DNA of 37,913 bases from CAKRPJ01 sp934376955 (GTDB lineage Bacteria > Bacillota > Clostridia > Lachnospirales > Lachnospiraceae): positions 1 to 37,913 of the forward strand of contig CAKRPJ010000024.1 of the NCBI GenBank assembly GCA_934376955.1, read 5' to 3'. The notes beneath the pieces were generated by a model, which saw only the letters and a list, made by a program, of their open reading frames with translations, was not told the origin of the DNA and did not search any database. Shown here one piece after another: positions 9,601 to 18,133 of the stretch. Each line of letters starts with the position of its first letter. The first letter of the stretch is position 1. A program made the position numbers and the translations under genes.

Positions 9601-10874
9601 CACTCCTCTGCGAATTCATTAAGCCAGAATCAAAGATTGACCGCGAACGCTCAAAGGTTGTTGAAGAAATTTATAAGCTGTATCAGCAGCACAACGCCAT
9701 TGATGAGGTGTTTAGAGATATTCTTAGTGCCGAGAATATGAGAGCTGGCATGAATTATTATATTGCTCAGTACAAGCCTGAATTGATTCAAATTGCCAGT
9801 AATCTGAAGGTTGATGCTAAGGAATATCTGGAATTGTTAAATTCCAAGCTCTCGAATGATTCTTCCTACCTTTGGGAACTTGGAGATACTAACCGCCAGA
9901 TTGATAATCTGTACATTGATCTGAAGCTTATTTATGACATCAACCGAGTTCTCACTACTAAACAAAAAACATATGTCGAAGCAAGAAAGGCACTCATCGA
10001 AAAACTTAACATTGTTAAGGTTCCTTATGCATTGCTTAAGGAACTGAGACCTGAGCTTATAACAATTGTTGATCAGTTTAGCTTAATTAAGGACAACGCT
10101 CAGTTTAACAAAGCCGAAACTGCGTCAACAATCGCTAATTTGGCAGATGATTTTGTTGAGTTCTTTAATAATCAGTACGAAGTATTCTGTAAAGCTCTTG
10201 ATCGCGCATTGCACACAACTATCTCTGCCGATGAGTATGAGTATCTGTTTAACAAAGTGCCCTCTGGGACTCTTTACGAAGCGGCAGATAAGTTCACTAC
10301 TACCATGCAGCATGAACTAACCAACTTCCGTAAGTCAAAGAAGACACGGAAGATGTACGATGCATGGGAGAAGGCTACGAACAGCACCAGTCCGGCAGAT
10401 TGGTCTCAGAAAAACGGTATTCCGGCACTCTGCCTGTTCACTGAGGATATTCTTACCGCGCAGAAGATTTTCGATGCCTTGAATAGAACATCGTATTTGC
10501 CGACAGAAAAGGATATTGATGATGCCATTGATTTCCTGCAGAGTGGAGAGCTTGGCATACTGAAAAACACTGACATCTGTGTTAAGAGATTTATAGACTT
10601 CTTTGCTGGCGAGTATGCATATGTCATTACCTCCGCCGATGAGTTGAGAGATCAGATTCGCGCAGCAACTGGGACAAAAGTTTATGACTGGTATGCTAAA
10701 GCGAATAGCTGTAAATCGAAGATTCGCCAGTTCGCCACAGAGCGCTATCAGTTAAAATATCGTTCCCAAGCGAAAGAGCGAGTCAGAAAGCTCACTGCGG
10801 AACAAGCACAAAAATACCTTGATGAGCTTATTGATAAAGATCCTCTGCTCGGAATCAATATCCTCAAGGGATAA
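6660..10874 (+). CDS. brxC: BREX ATPase BrxC (type 4)
   Basis: This is a very large (1404 aa) P-loop ATPase. The Walker A is MSGAYGTGKTYAS (about 64-76) and the Walker B-like segment is SIVFIWDEFTEYF (about 248-260), followed by a sensor-like LFLITHSSAG. The preceding HTSFKNILKDVVETL fits BrxC/PglY-type ATPases. The long C-terminal part is mostly helical, with predicted coiled-coil character and no domain I can name. It is 13 bp downstream of brxP with its own GGAGG, and 15 bp before pglZ, so it is clearly co-transcribed. BrxC is an essential BREX component thought to couple ATP hydrolysis to the modification and restriction complex. The type 4 assignment rests on neighbours and order (brxP-brxC-pglZ-brxL). 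Confidence 0.85.
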   Translation: MAVRLYNEYIKVDPNFIPVFSRNSDRIYPDKWQSFYPHTSFKNILKDVVETLEKSNETKDRSIWMSGAYGTGKTYASFVIKHILEDSIDSITPYFIQNGMETLLARVKGVRAKGRILVVQRSASAGINTQDKLFNAIIESVRRAVSDAGLTYIGAESLSDKVLTILKHPETSAFNFQGAFNKYRGKFTEYSSVDSIIKDLEELDLEDKLILLDTIIEVAALEGFNWSMSSEDIVDWLEDVRKGNNLSSIVFIWDEFTEYFKNNQNNITGLQEIAQASSRISCYLFLITHSSAGQLIQDKGSKSIIEARFKLDTIELEESTAFKLLGQALRHEVDLADEWKHTSEQLWDGVKRGSVDVIKNKDYNIQDDDFRALLPMHPYAAYLLKFIAKDISSNQRTIFQFLSGDYSGDEGKTNFKWFIEHFAFEYGKWNYLTADYLWDYFFKTSNVDFDAAFIQTISHYNNFAPLCDDLTNKQLGDRRRRVLKVTLLLAALQAKNSAEARTGATSLMRPTLVNIKACFAGTPQESTVEQDLNYFASKGIVGKIESAKEVLFVMTSAAIDTERMNQIIDETRKAITFEKLIADSTYDVAKQFMPTDYLKWRMRIINVSPANAKQEAEKVDKSENHIPTFFLFAKNEAEQGKIKDTIAAIFDRVGECCIVVDFSSLPFTDALFTKFIESKAKEKYFSTIPNQKSQLELAKKTSQEVLNEWTRKLITASLYVYSAPNKSVQKTGGANLRKEFKELNGEFFGAGLEEITQNDKLFAETGFKETVAQMAMGNIDVPNNYSYVRNISSKLQMDGIWSTPKYWETKSSHPVSKMKIAINEIIEQSFKKSTMVSVTDIWNELRKPPFGLLPNTGSVFLLGFLLGEYADSTYYKRDTNNNTVSLNYVDLSELIFGVIKNLPKAQGQFIVRQTSEQMKFCQITGEIFKIAKEKRNSVDDIAKNINIYLTNNKYPMWAIRYFIEEELYDHEYCEAMVQLTSLLCEFIKPESKIDRERSKVVEEIYKLYQQHNAIDEVFRDILSAENMRAGMNYYIAQYKPELIQIASNLKVDAKEYLELLNSKLSNDSSYLWELGDTNRQIDNLYIDLKLIYDINRVLTTKQKTYVEARKALIEKLNIVKVPYALLKELRPELITIVDQFSLIKDNAQFNKAETASTIANLADDFVEFFNNQYEVFCKALDRALHTTISADEYEYLFNKVPSGTLYEAADKFTTTMQHELTNFRKSKKTRKMYDAWEKATNSTSPADWSQKNGIPALCLFTEDILTAQKIFDALNRTSYLPTEKDIDDAIDFLQSGELGILKNTDICVKRFIDFFAGEYAYVITSADELRDQIRAATGTKVYDWYAKANSCKSKIRQFATERYQLKYRSQAKERVRKLTAEQAQKYLDELIDKDPLLGINILKG

Positions 10875-10889
10875 TCAAAGGAGGACACT

Positions 10890-13208
10890 ATGACCACCTT
10901 TAAGGATTTGGAAAGCCTACAATTATTCTTGAAGCAAGACGCGAAACGCGCCTCGCTAAATCCTGTGCGCTTTATAAATGTCGATTCTATGGCTATGTGG
11001 ATCGAGGTAAAAAAGTTTCTGCTTGCTTTGGCCGATGAGACGCTACCCCTTTCCAAGTTCTGTGAAGGGAAAGATACAACTCCAAATATCAAACGTGTTA
11101 GTGCTGCTCTGAAAAAAGTCAAAAAGTCGCAGTTTGTATCTCCATTGTCAGAATATTTGCGCATAATCCCTGAACAAGCTGAACCTGTAATTCAGAAGTT
11201 TATCAAGGCAGACTATCAAAACAATGATAACGGAAAACTCCGCATTTATTTCTTGATGTATAGAATGAAGAGCCTTCTTCGTACTGTACCTTCTGACGAT
11301 CCAAGAGCCAAAGACTGCATTGTTTTGTTCGAGACGGATGAAGAGAGTGACTATAAACTCACCATTATTCAAAAAGATTTAGATGTTAAGTTGGCAGGTA
11401 ATGAGATCGACGGATTTAGAAGCTATCTTGAGTATTGGGAAGCTAACCCCGACAAACCATTGATTTTGCACACCGGCAATGCTATCCACTTTGAAAAGAA
11501 CCACTTCTTTGATGATGTTCACGTAATTGTGACATCCTACGATCTGATTAGGTATCAATATGGATTGCCAGCAAGTGTATTTGAAGAACTTGGAACGGAC
11601 AATGATTGGAACAATCTTGTTCGAGTAATCATCAAAGAGGGTTCTTTTGAAGACGCCTGCCGATCCACGCTTTCCATAAATAGATACTCATCAAGTCTGT
11701 TTGAGAGATGGAATAGGTACAATTCTTTTCAAAAATGGCTTCTTTGGCTGTGGTCCAGACAGCAATCTGGAAAAAGCTATGAGATTGTAGCAGCAAAAGC
11801 GTGCAAATCTTCTGCTGAGTATTTAGACAATATCTATTGCTGTATTATTGATTATCTCAGAGACGATAAGTTTGAGCAGTTCTACAAGGACAGAAAACAG
11901 ATTCTATCAGTAATGCAGGCAGTTCCTACAGAGCATTATTGGAATGAGCTGAGTTCTCTTAACAGGATTGATGCTCTTTCGTGCCTTACTTGTTTAACAG
12001 ACGTAGAACAGAAAACTATCTTTGAAATAGTCGCTGAGTTTAGCTATCAGCAAAGAAAAAGCGTTCTCTCTATCCTAAAGCGTGTTTATCCATCTCTGTA
12101 CTACTATTTGCAGAATGATGAACAGCCGAATTGCGCGGGGCTGTCTACAGAACATGAGCAATATTTTAGCGAGTACAAGTGGCTGAAAGCGACAGATACT
12201 TTGACGGAGGAATTTGTTTCAAAGGTCAAACGTATTTCTCTGGAAAAAGGGGCATCGGTCTTCCAGATGCAATCAAGGAATCATTTTGTTTCAGAACACT
12301 ATGATGAGCATACATCTATCCTATTTGTGGATGGAATGGGTATTGAATATGTTGATTACTTGGCGCATCTCTTCTCCGACCTTGATGAGCAGCAGTTTTC
12401 AGTATTCTTTGATGCTGGTTTTTGCACATTACCGTCAGTCACAGAAATCAACAAAGATTTCATGAATGGGCGTAATACTGTTGAACCACCCATAAGAGAG
12501 CTTGATGAGCTTAAGCATGCTAATAATGCTCACCCGGAAAGTCTCATAAAGCAAATTCATATTCTCGATAATCTGAAGAATCGAGTTCTTGGGTTGCTGG
12601 TTGGAAACACTCACCGTATCATCATTGCAGCAGATCATGGAACAAGCAGAATGGCAGTCAAGGTTCGCAACACAGAATACGATAATGCGTATCCAAAACC
12701 GGATAATGTAGGTATTTATAAATACGGACGTTTTTGTGAAGGAACAGAAGATGAACCCAAATATCCAAGTGCGATAAATTATAATGAGCGTTTGATTTTT
12801 GCTGACTATAGTCGATTTATTCAAAGTGGAGCTCCCATAGACGAGATACATGGTGGAGCCTCATTAGAAGAATGGATTGTACCGATTGTCACGGTTGAAC
12901 GTAACATAGGAGAAAAACCAGAGACTGTTGAAGCAAAACCGAAAACCACGAAATTCAAACCCGCTCTCGGAACAAAGCAAGTCAAAGTGGTCTTTTCTAT
13001 CAGTGGTAAAAAGAGGCAAAACGTCTCCGCGAGAATTAAAGGCAACTCGTATAAATGTGAATGGGCTGATGGATTGTATTCCTTTACGTTTGTTCCGTCC
13101 AAGGCGGATGGAAAACTTACTGTAAAGATTGCTGACGGAGGTATTCTTGGTCAGTTCGATATTGAAATAGAACAAGGCATCAAGAAGAATACCAATTTCG
13201 ACATATGA
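10890..13208 (+). CDS. pglZ: BREX PglZ, alkaline phosphatase superfamily
   Basis: PglZ is the hallmark gene of BREX. The central domain carries the metal-binding signatures of the alkaline phosphatase superfamily: SILFVDGMGIEYVDYL (Asp near 479), IIIAADHGTSRMAV (Asp-His near 583) and EIHGGASLEEWIVPIV (near 653). The N-terminal half is helical and without motifs I can name. After the catalytic domain, from about residue 695, there is a beta-rich Ig-like module (KQVKVVFSISGKKRQNV ... LYSFTFVPSKADGKL). The length (772 aa) is within the usual PglZ range. The gene starts at an ATG with AAGGAGG, 15 bp after brxC. PglZ probably acts as a metal-dependent phosphodiesterase or structural core; its precise role in type 4 systems is unknown to me. 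Confidence 0.88.
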   Translation: MTTFKDLESLQLFLKQDAKRASLNPVRFINVDSMAMWIEVKKFLLALADETLPLSKFCEGKDTTPNIKRVSAALKKVKKSQFVSPLSEYLRIIPEQAEPVIQKFIKADYQNNDNGKLRIYFLMYRMKSLLRTVPSDDPRAKDCIVLFETDEESDYKLTIIQKDLDVKLAGNEIDGFRSYLEYWEANPDKPLILHTGNAIHFEKNHFFDDVHVIVTSYDLIRYQYGLPASVFEELGTDNDWNNLVRVIIKEGSFEDACRSTLSINRYSSSLFERWNRYNSFQKWLLWLWSRQQSGKSYEIVAAKACKSSAEYLDNIYCCIIDYLRDDKFEQFYKDRKQILSVMQAVPTEHYWNELSSLNRIDALSCLTCLTDVEQKTIFEIVAEFSYQQRKSVLSILKRVYPSLYYYLQNDEQPNCAGLSTEHEQYFSEYKWLKATDTLTEEFVSKVKRISLEKGASVFQMQSRNHFVSEHYDEHTSILFVDGMGIEYVDYLAHLFSDLDEQQFSVFFDAGFCTLPSVTEINKDFMNGRNTVEPPIRELDELKHANNAHPESLIKQIHILDNLKNRVLGLLVGNTHRIIIAADHGTSRMAVKVRNTEYDNAYPKPDNVGIYKYGRFCEGTEDEPKYPSAINYNERLIFADYSRFIQSGAPIDEIHGGASLEEWIVPIVTVERNIGEKPETVEAKPKTTKFKPALGTKQVKVVFSISGKKRQNVSARIKGNSYKCEWADGLYSFTFVPSKADGKLTVKIADGGILGQFDIEIEQGIKKNTNFDI

Positions 13209-13221
13209 GGAGTGATGGAAA

Positions 13222-14715
13222 ATGGATACTAATAAGACCACAACTTCTTCTGGAATGCTTGAAGGAGCAGAATACGAGAAGAAACTCAAGCAATATTATG
13301 GCGATATGCTTGTATACAAATCATCGGCTAATTCAAAATTCTTCTCAGCCTTGAGTCTGCCTTCTTTTATGCGAGATTGGCTGGTAATGCGTTTTTCCAA
13401 CAGCGAAGGGGTCATAAATAAGCAGGAAGTTTCAGACTATGTAAAACGAGTGATCCCCAAGAAAGAGCAATGGAACGAATATCTTGTGGATCTGCTTCAT
13501 AACGATCAGACTGCTCGTTTTTTGGCAAAAGTTAAAATTGACTTTGATGCTAAAACAAAAACAGCGTTGTTTTCATTGCCAGATTTTGAAGTTCCCAAGA
13601 AAAAGGGTGAAGCCATTGTTGATTGGGATGTAATCGAAGCAAATAGGGAATATCTTCTTTCTCCGACGGAAGTTTGGGGAATTGTAGAGATAGATACTGA
13701 GGAAGGCAATAAAGGGAATGTTTTTAAGCTTATTGATTTCCAGCCGTTTTGTCCTTACACGATAGACTTGGACTATTATATTGAGGCCAGGCAGTATTTT
13801 ACTATAGACGAATGGATAAATGTCCTTCTAAGTGCGATTGATTATAACCCCAAGGGATATGTAAGCAAAACTCAGAAAATGGCCATGCTCAGCAGACTGC
13901 TTCCATTTGTCGAAAAGAGAATTAACTTGATTGAGCTTGCACCCAAAGAAACGGGTAAGTCATATGTATTTGCACAGATAAGTAAGTACGGATGGCTTGT
14001 TAGCGGTGGAAGTATTTCAAGGGCAAAGATGTTCTATGACATTAGCAAGAGGACCCAGGGGCTTGTATCCCGTTACGACTATGTTGCGTTTGATGAAATC
14101 CAGAGCATTAAATTTACAGACGCAATGGAAATGCAAGGAGCCTTGAAAGGCTATCTTGAAAGCGGTGAATACCGCGTAGGCGATTCGAGAGGTGTTGGTG
14201 ACGCCGGACTTATTCTTTTGGGAAATATCGATTCAGAACTTATGGATGTTAATCAGAATATGTTTAAGGATCTTCCTGATATATTCCATGAATCAGCTCT
14301 ACTTGACAGATTTCACGGTTTTATTAAAGGCTGGAACATACCTAAAATGAAGGAAAGTCTTAAAGCTAATGGGTGGGCTCTTAATACAGAATACTTTGGC
14401 GAAATTATGCATTATTTGCGTGATGAACTCGCATATCGCGCTGTCGTTGACCAACTATTGCAACTCCCGAAGAATTCAGCGACAAGAGATACCGAAGCAA
14501 TTAAGCGTATCTGCACCGGATATTTGAAGCTTTTGTTCCCAAATGCAACAGATGTTAGTAAAGTGGATGTTTCTTTATTTGAGACCTACTGTCTTGCCCC
14601 AGCTATGGAGATGAGAAGAGTCATCAAAACTCAGCTTGGTATTATTGACGAGGGAGAATTTGGTGGAATGACAATCCCTGAAATCACAATTAAGGAGCAA
14701 TACCGTGAAAAATGA
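13222..14715 (+). CDS. brxL: BREX AAA+ protein BrxL, short form without Lon-like protease tail
   Basis: The AAA+ core is clear. RINLIELAPKETGKSYVF (Walker A about 240-247) has the BrxL/Lon-like form but Glu in place of the usual Gly (APKETGKS). RYDYVAFDEIQ (about 284-293) is the Walker B, and GLILLGNID is sensor 1. The N-terminal domain (LPSFMRDWLVMRFSN) fits BrxL. Typical BrxL proteins are near 650-700 aa with a Lon-protease-like C-terminal domain. This one ends at 497 aa soon after the AAA+ lid, with no Ser-Lys protease motif visible. Reading through the stop shows no missing domain, because the next gene overlaps by 11 bp, so the short form looks genuine rather than broken. BrxL can form rings on DNA, so an ATPase-only version is plausible. 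Confidence 0.85.
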   Translation: MDTNKTTTSSGMLEGAEYEKKLKQYYGDMLVYKSSANSKFFSALSLPSFMRDWLVMRFSNSEGVINKQEVSDYVKRVIPKKEQWNEYLVDLLHNDQTARFLAKVKIDFDAKTKTALFSLPDFEVPKKKGEAIVDWDVIEANREYLLSPTEVWGIVEIDTEEGNKGNVFKLIDFQPFCPYTIDLDYYIEARQYFTIDEWINVLLSAIDYNPKGYVSKTQKMAMLSRLLPFVEKRINLIELAPKETGKSYVFAQISKYGWLVSGGSISRAKMFYDISKRTQGLVSRYDYVAFDEIQSIKFTDAMEMQGALKGYLESGEYRVGDSRGVGDAGLILLGNIDSELMDVNQNMFKDLPDIFHESALLDRFHGFIKGWNIPKMKESLKANGWALNTEYFGEIMHYLRDELAYRAVVDQLLQLPKNSATRDTEAIKRICTGYLKLLFPNATDVSKVDVSLFETYCLAPAMEMRRVIKTQLGIIDEGEFGGMTIPEITIKEQYREK

Positions 14716-14902
14716 GAAGTGTAAGTTATGCGGGATAGAACTAAAGAAAGACTGGATTGCACTTCACAGGAAACTCTTGGACATTGACGCAAAAGAGTTT
14801 TTGTGTATTTCGTGTTTGGCAGATACCTTTGGGTGTGATGTTGAAGACCTTGAGATAAAAATAGAGGAATTCAAAGAGCAGGGCTGTGTTCTGTTTAAGT
14901 GA
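14705..14902 (+). CDS. small zinc-binding protein (65 aa)
   Basis: Two cysteine pairs, CKLCGIEL at the start and FLCISCLADTFGC in the middle, suggest a single zinc knuckle or ribbon. The second half is acidic and helical (VEDLEIKIEEFKEQG). The gene overlaps the end of brxL by 11 bp, so it is translationally coupled to it, and it is followed 7 bp later by the cysteine desulfurase. I do not recognise a family. By position it may be an adaptor between the desulfurase and the BREX proteins, which is inference. Confidence 0.75.
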   Translation: MKNEKCKLCGIELKKDWIALHRKLLDIDAKEFLCISCLADTFGCDVEDLEIKIEEFKEQGCVLFK

Positions 14903-14909
14903 GGTCAAT

Positions 14910-16043
14910 ATGAAACGGATTATCTACGCTGATAATGCAGCTACAACAAGAATTGATCCAACTGTGTTGGAGGCAATGGCGCCATTTACGAAAGAAGAGT
15001 ATGCAAATGCGTCTCAACCATACTCCTTTTCTCGTAAAGCAAAAGCTGCAATTAAAAACGCTAGGGAAGAAATAGCAAAATGTATTAATGCTAAACCAAA
15101 TGAAATTTTCTTCACCTCCGGCGGAACAGAAAGCGACAACTGGGCAATAAAGGGCTGTGCATTCGCAGATGAAAGTAAACGCACGACAATTACTTCGACT
15201 ATTGAGCATCATGCCGTTTTGCGGTCATGTCAGTTTATTGAAAGACTTGGCTATCCTGTGGCCTATATCACCCCTAACTCAAACGGGCTAATTACCGTTG
15301 AGATGCTGGAACAGGTTATTGCAGGGACTACCAATCTTGTCTCTGTTGCAACCGCCAATAACGAAATAGGTACTATCCAACCAATCAAAAAGCTTGCTGA
15401 AATTGCCCATAGAAATGGCGCTTTCTTTCATACAGATGCAGTTCAAGCGATTGGACATATTCCCATTGATGTGAATGAATTAAATGTTGATCTCCTGTCT
15501 GCTTCAGCGCATAAGTTTAACGGCCCTAAAGGCATAGGGTTTCTTTATGTCAGAGAGGGAACTCCGATCTTGCCGCTGCTGAACGGTGGAGCACAAGAAA
15601 ACTCTCTTAGAGCGGGAACAGAGAATGTTGCTTCGATTGTTGGAATGGCAACTGCATTAAGTATGAATTGTTCTCAGATACAAAAATCTCAAAACCATTC
15701 TGCAAAGATGGTTGAGCTTATTTGTTCAATTCTAAATGACGCTGAAGTGGATTACATCCGAAATGGCTATAGCAACGGATTAAAAGGAACACTTAATCTA
15801 TCATTCCGTGGCAAGGATGGCGAAGCTATTCTTCATCGACTAGATCTTAGAGGAATTTTAGTTTCTACTGGTTCTGCTTGTGACAGTAACTCAGTTCAGG
15901 TTTCTCATGTAATCAAAGCAATTAATGTGCCCGACTCATATGCAAAAGGAACAATCAGAATATCATTGGGAAAAGACAATACGATTGAAGAAGCAAAAAT
16001 AATAGGAGAAACACTTGTTTCCGTATTAATGGAGCAAAAATAA
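14910..16043 (+). CDS. cysteine desulfurase, IscS/NifS/DndA type
   Basis: This is a PLP-dependent class V aminotransferase-fold enzyme that takes sulfur from L-cysteine. It has the N-terminal signature IIYADNAATTRID, substrate and PLP contacts FFTSGGTESDNWAIKG and STIEHHAV, the PLP-binding lysine in SASAHKFNGPKG (Lys202), and the catalytic cysteine in LVSTGSACDSNSV (Cys324). The 377-aa length is normal for IscS/DndA. The ATG at 14910 is chosen because GAGGT lies 6 bp upstream; an earlier in-frame ATG at 14886 overlaps the previous gene and lacks a ribosome binding site. It is the last gene of the BREX operon. In Dnd systems DndA feeds sulfur to DndC, and here the natural partner is the PP-loop/4Fe-4S protein BrxP. 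It could also simply build the iron-sulfur clusters of BrxP. Confidence 0.9.
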   Translation: MKRIIYADNAATTRIDPTVLEAMAPFTKEEYANASQPYSFSRKAKAAIKNAREEIAKCINAKPNEIFFTSGGTESDNWAIKGCAFADESKRTTITSTIEHHAVLRSCQFIERLGYPVAYITPNSNGLITVEMLEQVIAGTTNLVSVATANNEIGTIQPIKKLAEIAHRNGAFFHTDAVQAIGHIPIDVNELNVDLLSASAHKFNGPKGIGFLYVREGTPILPLLNGGAQENSLRAGTENVASIVGMATALSMNCSQIQKSQNHSAKMVELICSILNDAEVDYIRNGYSNGLKGTLNLSFRGKDGEAILHRLDLRGILVSTGSACDSNSVQVSHVIKAINVPDSYAKGTIRISLGKDNTIEEAKIIGETLVSVLMEQK

Positions 16044-16120
16044 GTGAATGAAGCTCCTGCCAATGTACATAAGATGTGCCTTGTTTTTTGAAGAATCTCA
16101 TGTGGTGAGTGGTAATTGAT

Positions 16121-16207
16121 ATGGACCTAAAAGCAAAACTTCGCCCTTTCTATGTGACTAAAATGCTCTATGAGCAGACAGACGAGGATCTGATGGTGTA
16201 TAAATAA
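16121..16207 (+). pseudogene. N-terminal stub of a WYL-type regulator, cut by an IS3 element
   Basis: A 28-codon frame reads MDLKAKLRPFYVTKMLYEQT and then DEDLMVYK followed by a stop. This resembles the start of WYL-domain regulators (K-RP-Y--KMLYE-TDE-H), whose HTH begins this way. The stop comes immediately before the left end of the decayed IS3 element (16209), so the remainder was lost on insertion or later deletion. WYL regulators often control BREX and other defence loci, so this may be the lost regulator of the upstream operon. Only about 25 residues support the family call. Confidence 0.5.
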
Positions 16208-16208
16208 A

Positions 16209-17544
16209 GTTGACAGCCTATTCTCAAGGATTTCATAGTATAATCAAGAGAATAAGGAGGTGCCCAACTATGGCACGATGTTAACGTAAATACGATCACG
16301 AGTACAAAGTGCGGGCAGTTAAGCTTGCAAATAAAATCGGTGGTGCGAAAGCTGCTAAAGAATTAGGAATTCCTGAAGGAACTATCCATACATGGCTAAA
16401 ACTGTAAGAACCGGACAACTGGATATTGGGGATGATTCCCATACCCCTGAATCTGCCATGAGCCTTGCCGAGGAACTAACCATGCTTCGAAAACGAGTGA
16501 AAGATCAAGATAAAGAAATTCGCCGTCTGAAAGAAGAAAACGAATTTCTGGAGGAATCCAGTGCTTTTTTCGCAGCGAGCCGTCGGAAGTCTCTAAGACC
16601 GAAAGAATGAAATTCATTGCGATTAAGACTGACGATGGCGCCATCAAGGGGAAACTGGCTTTTTACTGTCGTATGCTACATGTGAGCGTCAGGGGTTTTA
16701 TAAATATTTGTCTGTAAAAGACCGTCCGTGGAAATACCAGACGCTTGCAGATACCATGCTTGAAATCCATGCTGAGGATGTCTGCAACGACACCTATGGA
16801 CGTGTACGTATGTTCCATGCACTAACTCTTAAACGGTCTGATGGCATTCCTATCCCCGGTGAGCGTACTGTTTATAGAGTCATGGAAAAAATCGGTCTCA
16901 GTCATCGTCCTAAGCGTAATCCGAAAGAAATTACGAAAGCAGACCGTGAGGCTCGAAAATCGGACAATCTTCTCAAGAGAAATTTCACATCAGAAAATCC
17001 TCTTGAAAAATGCGTGACAGATATCACCGAAATCAAAGCAAAAGATGGAAAACTCTATGTTTCGGCAATCTTCGATTGTTTTGGTTCAGCAGTACTGGGG
17101 CTGGCAATGGAAACCACGATGAAGGCAACGCTTTGCCAGCATACGGTGGAAAATGCTTTTATCGCATATCCTGAAATTTGAGGCGCCGTGCTTCACTCCG
17201 ATCGTGGTACCCAGTACACCAGTGAGCTTTATCGCAGCACCCTGAGAAAATACGAAATCACCCAAAGTATGAACAGTGCCGGTGGACGATGTCATGACAA
17301 TGCCCGTTGTGAAAACATGTGGGCACGTCTAAAGACAGAATTATTGTATGACCGATACAACAGTGAAAACTGACTGTATCCGAACTGAAGTCTCTAATCT
17401 GGAGATGCTTTATTAGTTACTGGAACAATCGGAGGATTTGCACCACCAACGGTGGTCTTCCTCCCATGACCAAGCGACAGAGATATTATGATTCTCTGCG
17501 TATAGCAGCATAGCCCATGATGTCCTTGAGAAAAATGTGTCAAC
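16209..17544 (+). mobile_element. decayed IS3-family insertion sequence
   Basis: Imperfect terminal inverted repeats bound the element: left 16209-16230 and right 17523-17544. They share GTTGACA at the outer side and CTCAAGGA at the inner side with a variable 7-bp middle, 18 of 22 positions matching. The 1336-bp length is typical for IS3. The interior encodes a broken OrfA and OrfB. No clear target-site duplication is visible at the ends. Confidence 0.75.
16270..17513 (+). pseudogene. IS3-family transposase OrfA/OrfB, multiply broken
   Basis: OrfA starts at 16270 after a GGAGG but has a TAA as its fifth codon and another after HTWLKL. The coiled-coil part (LRKRVKDQDKEIRRLKEENE) continues in a different frame at about 16392-16610. 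OrfB follows with the DDE integrase core: VTDITEIKAKDG (first Asp), then an in-frame TGA after AYPEI, then LHSDRGTQYTS (second Asp), and RCENMWARLKTELLYD (Glu). Another stop and a frame change precede the C-terminal segment RCFISYWNNRR ... KRQRYYDSLRIAA. At least four lesions make it certainly inactive. Confidence 0.85.
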
Positions 17545-17703
17545 CAATCTTGACAACATCAGTACGTATGGTGCTGTGAGAGGACGGCGGTTAGTCACCG
17601 CCTCCTACTCGATTTCCGGCTGCCCTCTTGCAATGTAAACGCACCATAGCAAGTACCTGTTCATACGCTTCATTTTCTGCAATAATAGTCTCACACGATA
17701 TAG

Positions 17704-17737
17704 AGTCAAAAAAGTTGAGTGCTTAACTTTTTTGACT
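17704..17737 (+). terminator. 13-bp bidirectional terminator-like hairpin before IS66 tnpA
   Basis: AGTCAAAAAAGTT (17704-17716) and AACTTTTTTGACT (17725-17737) form a perfect 13-bp stem with an 8-nt loop, and each arm supplies a T-run. It would block outside transcription from entering the transposase genes. It lies just upstream of the tnpA ribosome binding site. Confidence 0.55.
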
Positions 17738-17755
17738 AACTATGGAGGTCAGACT

Positions 17756-18133
17756 ATGAGCAGTCAAACAAGTTTAGTAGCCGAGCAGGTTCGGCTACGG
17801 CAGTGGGCTGCACAGGTACAGGAATGCCAAAGCCGTCCCGCAGATATGAAGGTTGAAACATGGTGCAGTGAACATGGCATTACCAAAGCGAATTATTACT
17901 ATCGCTTACGCCGGGTTAGAAAAGCATGCATGGAAGTTTGTAATCCAGAACTGGCTTTTGTGGAACTTCCAATACCAGTAACATCACCAACACCAAAGCC
18001 ACCAGCAGATTTCTGCGGAGTTAAACCGGCAGCCGTTCTTCGCAACTCCAGAGGACTGGCGCTCGATATTTATAACCATACTTCAGCAGATATCATCCGA
18101 AGTATTCTGGAGGTGTTGGTTCATGCTGAATGA
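17756..18133 (+). CDS. tnpA: IS66 family accessory protein TnpA
   Basis: The protein is 125 aa. RLRQWAAQVQECQSRP and VETWCSEHGITKANYYYRLR form the HTH of IS66 OrfA proteins, followed by a Pro-rich linker and the C-terminal LDIYNHTSADIIRSILEVL. The start is the ATG at 17756 with GGAGGT 7 bp upstream. It overlaps the following tnpB by 11 bp, the usual IS66 arrangement. It is intact, but the element lacks the rest of its machinery. Confidence 0.85.
   Translation: MSSQTSLVAEQVRLRQWAAQVQECQSRPADMKVETWCSEHGITKANYYYRLRRVRKACMEVCNPELAFVELPIPVTSPTPKPPADFCGVKPAAVLRNSRGLALDIYNHTSADIIRSILEVLVHAE

Noticed and set aside
4289..16043. A classical Dnd phosphorothioation locus (DndBCDE)
   Set aside because: The PP-loop protein carries DUF4007 and the neighbours are BrxC, PglZ and BrxL; no DndB, DndD or DndE is present.
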